This document shows positions 61,796 to 64,000 of a stretch of DNA of 64,000 bases, piece after piece; the first letter of the stretch is position 1, and each line of letters opens with the position of its first letter. A program made the translations under genes and the position numbers. The notes beneath the pieces were generated by a model, which was not told the origin of the DNA, ran no database searches, and was given only the letters and a program-made list of their open reading frames with translations. Source of the DNA: Rhizophagus clarus (lineage: Eukaryota > Glomeromycota > Glomeromycetes > Glomerales > Glomeraceae); NCBI GenBank assembly GCA_015698045.1, contig BLAL01000040.1:1466501-1530500 (forward strand). The letters are read 5' to 3'.

Positions 61796-64000
61796 TTCGA
61801 TGTAAGTTTGCGAAATTCGAAATTCGACGCATGATCGTTTGGATAAATTTTTGATCGTGTAATAAAATAAATCAGATTGACTCGGCTAAATGTTTGTCGC
61901 GAACATTTTTTTCCGTAAAAGAAAACTGGATGATACTTTAAAGTTTTATCAAACCATTACAGCTTGATTGTTGCACAAATATTTCAAAAATATGATTGAG
62001 TCTTGAGTCTTGACTACGATCTCGGTAATTTTGTTTAATAAAAAGTGGAAGACATAATGGAACGAATTATACAAATGCGTGATGACTTATTAGGCCGAAC
62101 AAATTAAATTTTTAGGTTCTCGTAATCAATTTTTCAAAAATTCAAAAATATTTTTTTATAATAAAAATTTATTACGTGATTTTACAAATCATTGACTTGA
62201 CCATCATCATCCGCTTCAGAAATTTTTCCACATTAAATCTTGATAAAATTCATATTTTCTTCAACTAGATATAAAGGAAAAGAATATTTAAAGAAGCCGA
62301 CAAGGAAATACTAAACATCTTAACTTCATATGAAGAGGAGGATAAAGCATTCACATTTTAGCAATTTATTATCAAAACCTGAAAGTGATAAACGCTTCCT
62401 GATTCAACACTTACAATAATTGTTGCATTTATAAAATATAAAAGAGAAATTCATACAAATAATATGTTCAGATGTTCATTTATTTTCGTAATGCATTGAC
62501 AAATACGTTTGATGTATAATAAAAAATACATATAAAATTTTATATATAAGAAAAATCGCGCGCCCGTTTCTTTTTTTTAAAATGGGCTTAAATATCTACT
62601 AGTTTTGTTTTTTTGACGATATTTATAGTCTATAATCCTTCTTTGTAAACTAATCAAAGCAAATAGTACACATAAATAAGATCTAATTATCTTCGTAATT
62701 ATAGAATTATTAGGCACGTAGTATTCAATATGGAGGTCAGTGTGGAATGATTGGCTGTCATTATACCGCGCAGCGGCACATGACAACAATCATGAAATAT
62801 TGACCGTAATGAATAACGAAGTGCCTAATAATGGTTATACTGTATATCCCTGGTAGCCTTAATGATCATGATAAATTGGATACCACATCAAATGTTAAAT
62901 CAAATTTTGGAATTATTTAATTCTGATAATTACTCTATTCATCTAATTTTTTTAATGTAAATATAAAGCAAAATCGTGATCTCTATAGTACGTTATTGAT
63001 ATCCGGCAATAAATGACGTCACATGCAGAATATGAGCAAAATAGTTGGCATCATGATCCTATGAGATACCGGATATAATCAGAGAAAATGTGGAGATTAT
63101 ATATTGGCCCATGTTATAATTGTTATGCGGTATATAGGCACGCGGAAACGGAGATCACGAAAAAAAAAAATCGAATTATGGATGAATGACTTACTAATGA
63201 ATAATCTTTTCCCATGATTTCTAGGAAAATATAATGTTAATGTTCATAATATCGCAAGCTATCTTTCATATGAAGTAAAATACAAATTTGCAGGACGTGA
63301 GAAGAATCACAAAAAAAAATTGGAAAGGTTCTCGAAATAGTAAAAAAACTAAAAATGTAAATTTTACTGTCGTGAACATTGGTATTTTCCGTGCCAAATG
63401 ATATCTTTTTTTTTTTGGCGCCAAAAATTTATGGGGCACAAATCACGTGATCGAGAAATTTTTGAAAATTTTTTGACGATAATCTAAATGAATGAATGAA
63501 CCTTAAGAAGGTGTAGTTCACATGAAATTGTGACACATTTCCATTACCAAGTTCATCACGGGGCATATCATCAATCGGAACATTCATCACAATTCTCCTC
63601 CGTAATAATAAAAAGTAATGAAAACTCTAATTATGGAATTCAATTATGGGATTATATAATTCATGTAATTGCGTAAAATAGAATAAACCATTATTGTTGT
63701 CATTTATTCGTGTTACTTTACCCCTTAAAAAGTTCAGAAACAATTTAGATTAGAGGATTGGGTAATGAGATATAATATTTTTAGGATTTAAATTTGGGTT
63801 ATCAATAATATTAGCATAGAAAGAAACAAGTATAGTCGCTTGATGGATTAGACCCTTTACATTTTACTTCATTTCTTACATTCATGGTGAATAATATTTT
63901 TCCCTTTATAGGTCCCTATTTCCAGTTCTGTTGGATAGATGATATTTTTAAATTACGTACGAAGTGTGTAAACAATACGATGAATAAATTAAATTCATTA
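61796..64000. other. Gene-free stretch to the right edge
   Basis: Contains a small TA-flanked inverted-repeat element (62706-62832), a second possible short palindromic element with (A)TATCCGG ends (about 62999-63077), and a TCACGTGA palindrome at 63443-63450. A 52-codon minus-strand frame (63587-63429) starting MNVPIDDMPRDELG is too short to call. Confidence 0.45.
62706..62832. mobile_element. Small MITE-like element with terminal inverted repeats
   Basis: The ends are ATTATTAGGCAC and GTGCCTAATAAT, and similarity continues inward (about 25 bp with a few mismatches). Read as TTAGGCAC...GTGCCTAA, the element is flanked by TA on both sides, the target duplication of Tc1/mariner-type elements. 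No coding capacity. Confidence 0.6.

Noticed and set aside
61518..61832. 104-codon minus-strand open frame
   Set aside because: It runs through the right arm of the fold-back element; its Thr/Ser/Pro repeats are translations of the subrepeats.
62999..63077. Second small palindromic element with ATATCCGG-like ends
   Set aside because: The inverted similarity covers only about 9-10 bases, too little to separate from chance without other genomic copies.
63429..63587. 52-codon minus-strand frame starting MNVPIDDMPRDELG
   Set aside because: Protein-like at the start but too short, without a domain or a convincing splice partner in the window.
1..64000. tRNA, rRNA or other structured RNA genes
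   Set aside because: I found no internal promoter boxes with a foldable cloverleaf and no conserved rRNA segments on either strand by eye.

Overview
The window is a nuclear chromosome segment of a fungus, most likely an arbuscular mycorrhizal fungus (Glomeromycotina, Rhizophagus-like). The reasons are a very A+T-rich composition, many short GT-AG introns (mostly 65-100 bp), long poly-A/poly-T tracts, and fungal-type proteins: a flotillin, a membrane-anchored GH18 chitinase, a kinesin-14 and the CCR4-NOT subunit NOT2. The species is inferred from style and gene content, not proven. I see no rRNA, tRNA, CRISPR array, bacterial operon or virus.

Layout: (1) 0-5.4 kb holds a membrane-protein gene cut by the left edge, a two-exon BTB/POZ (T1-type) protein (minus) and a four-exon flotillin (plus). 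(2) 7.4-39.5 kb is almost entirely two giant 13-exon genes in tandem on the minus strand. I rebuilt both exon by exon, and the reading frame holds across all 12 introns in each. They encode about 4893 and 4601 residues and are RNF213/mysterin-type proteins: a disordered N-terminus, a CBM20 carbohydrate-binding domain, a dynein-like AAA core with two canonical ATPase units (AAA3 and AAA4), a helical shell, and an RZ-type zinc finger. Neither has a RING finger. (3) 40.2-44.4 kb holds a membrane-anchored GH18 chitinase and a C-terminal-motor kinesin-14, both minus. (4) 45.5-48.1 kb holds NOT2/CNOT2 (minus), probably with noncoding leader exons reaching to 50-51 kb. (5) 53.1-55.0 kb holds an alpha/beta hydrolase (plus). 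(6) 55-64 kb is A/T-homopolymer-rich and gene-poor, with a decayed gene, a fold-back element and a small TA-flanked MITE-like element.

The most notable feature is the RNF213-like pair. It arose by tandem duplication of a unit of about 16.4 kb that also carried the 3' end of the chitinase gene: a broken chitinase fragment sits upstream of the 7.4-23.1 kb copy at the position matching the intact chitinase upstream of the other copy. Since then the copies have diverged unevenly. Some introns are identical, suggesting gene conversion. The N-terminal repeats differ in length, and the second copy has lost its Ser/Asn-rich C-terminal tail through a frameshift. The RING-less, RZ-containing layout fits the view from vertebrate RNF213 that the RZ finger, rather than the RING, supports ligase activity. 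In both copies, however, the usual zinc-finger histidine position is tyrosine and an extra C-x-C cysteine is present.

The remaining genes look like ordinary housekeeping or cell-surface genes and do not form an obvious pathway with the RNF213-like pair.
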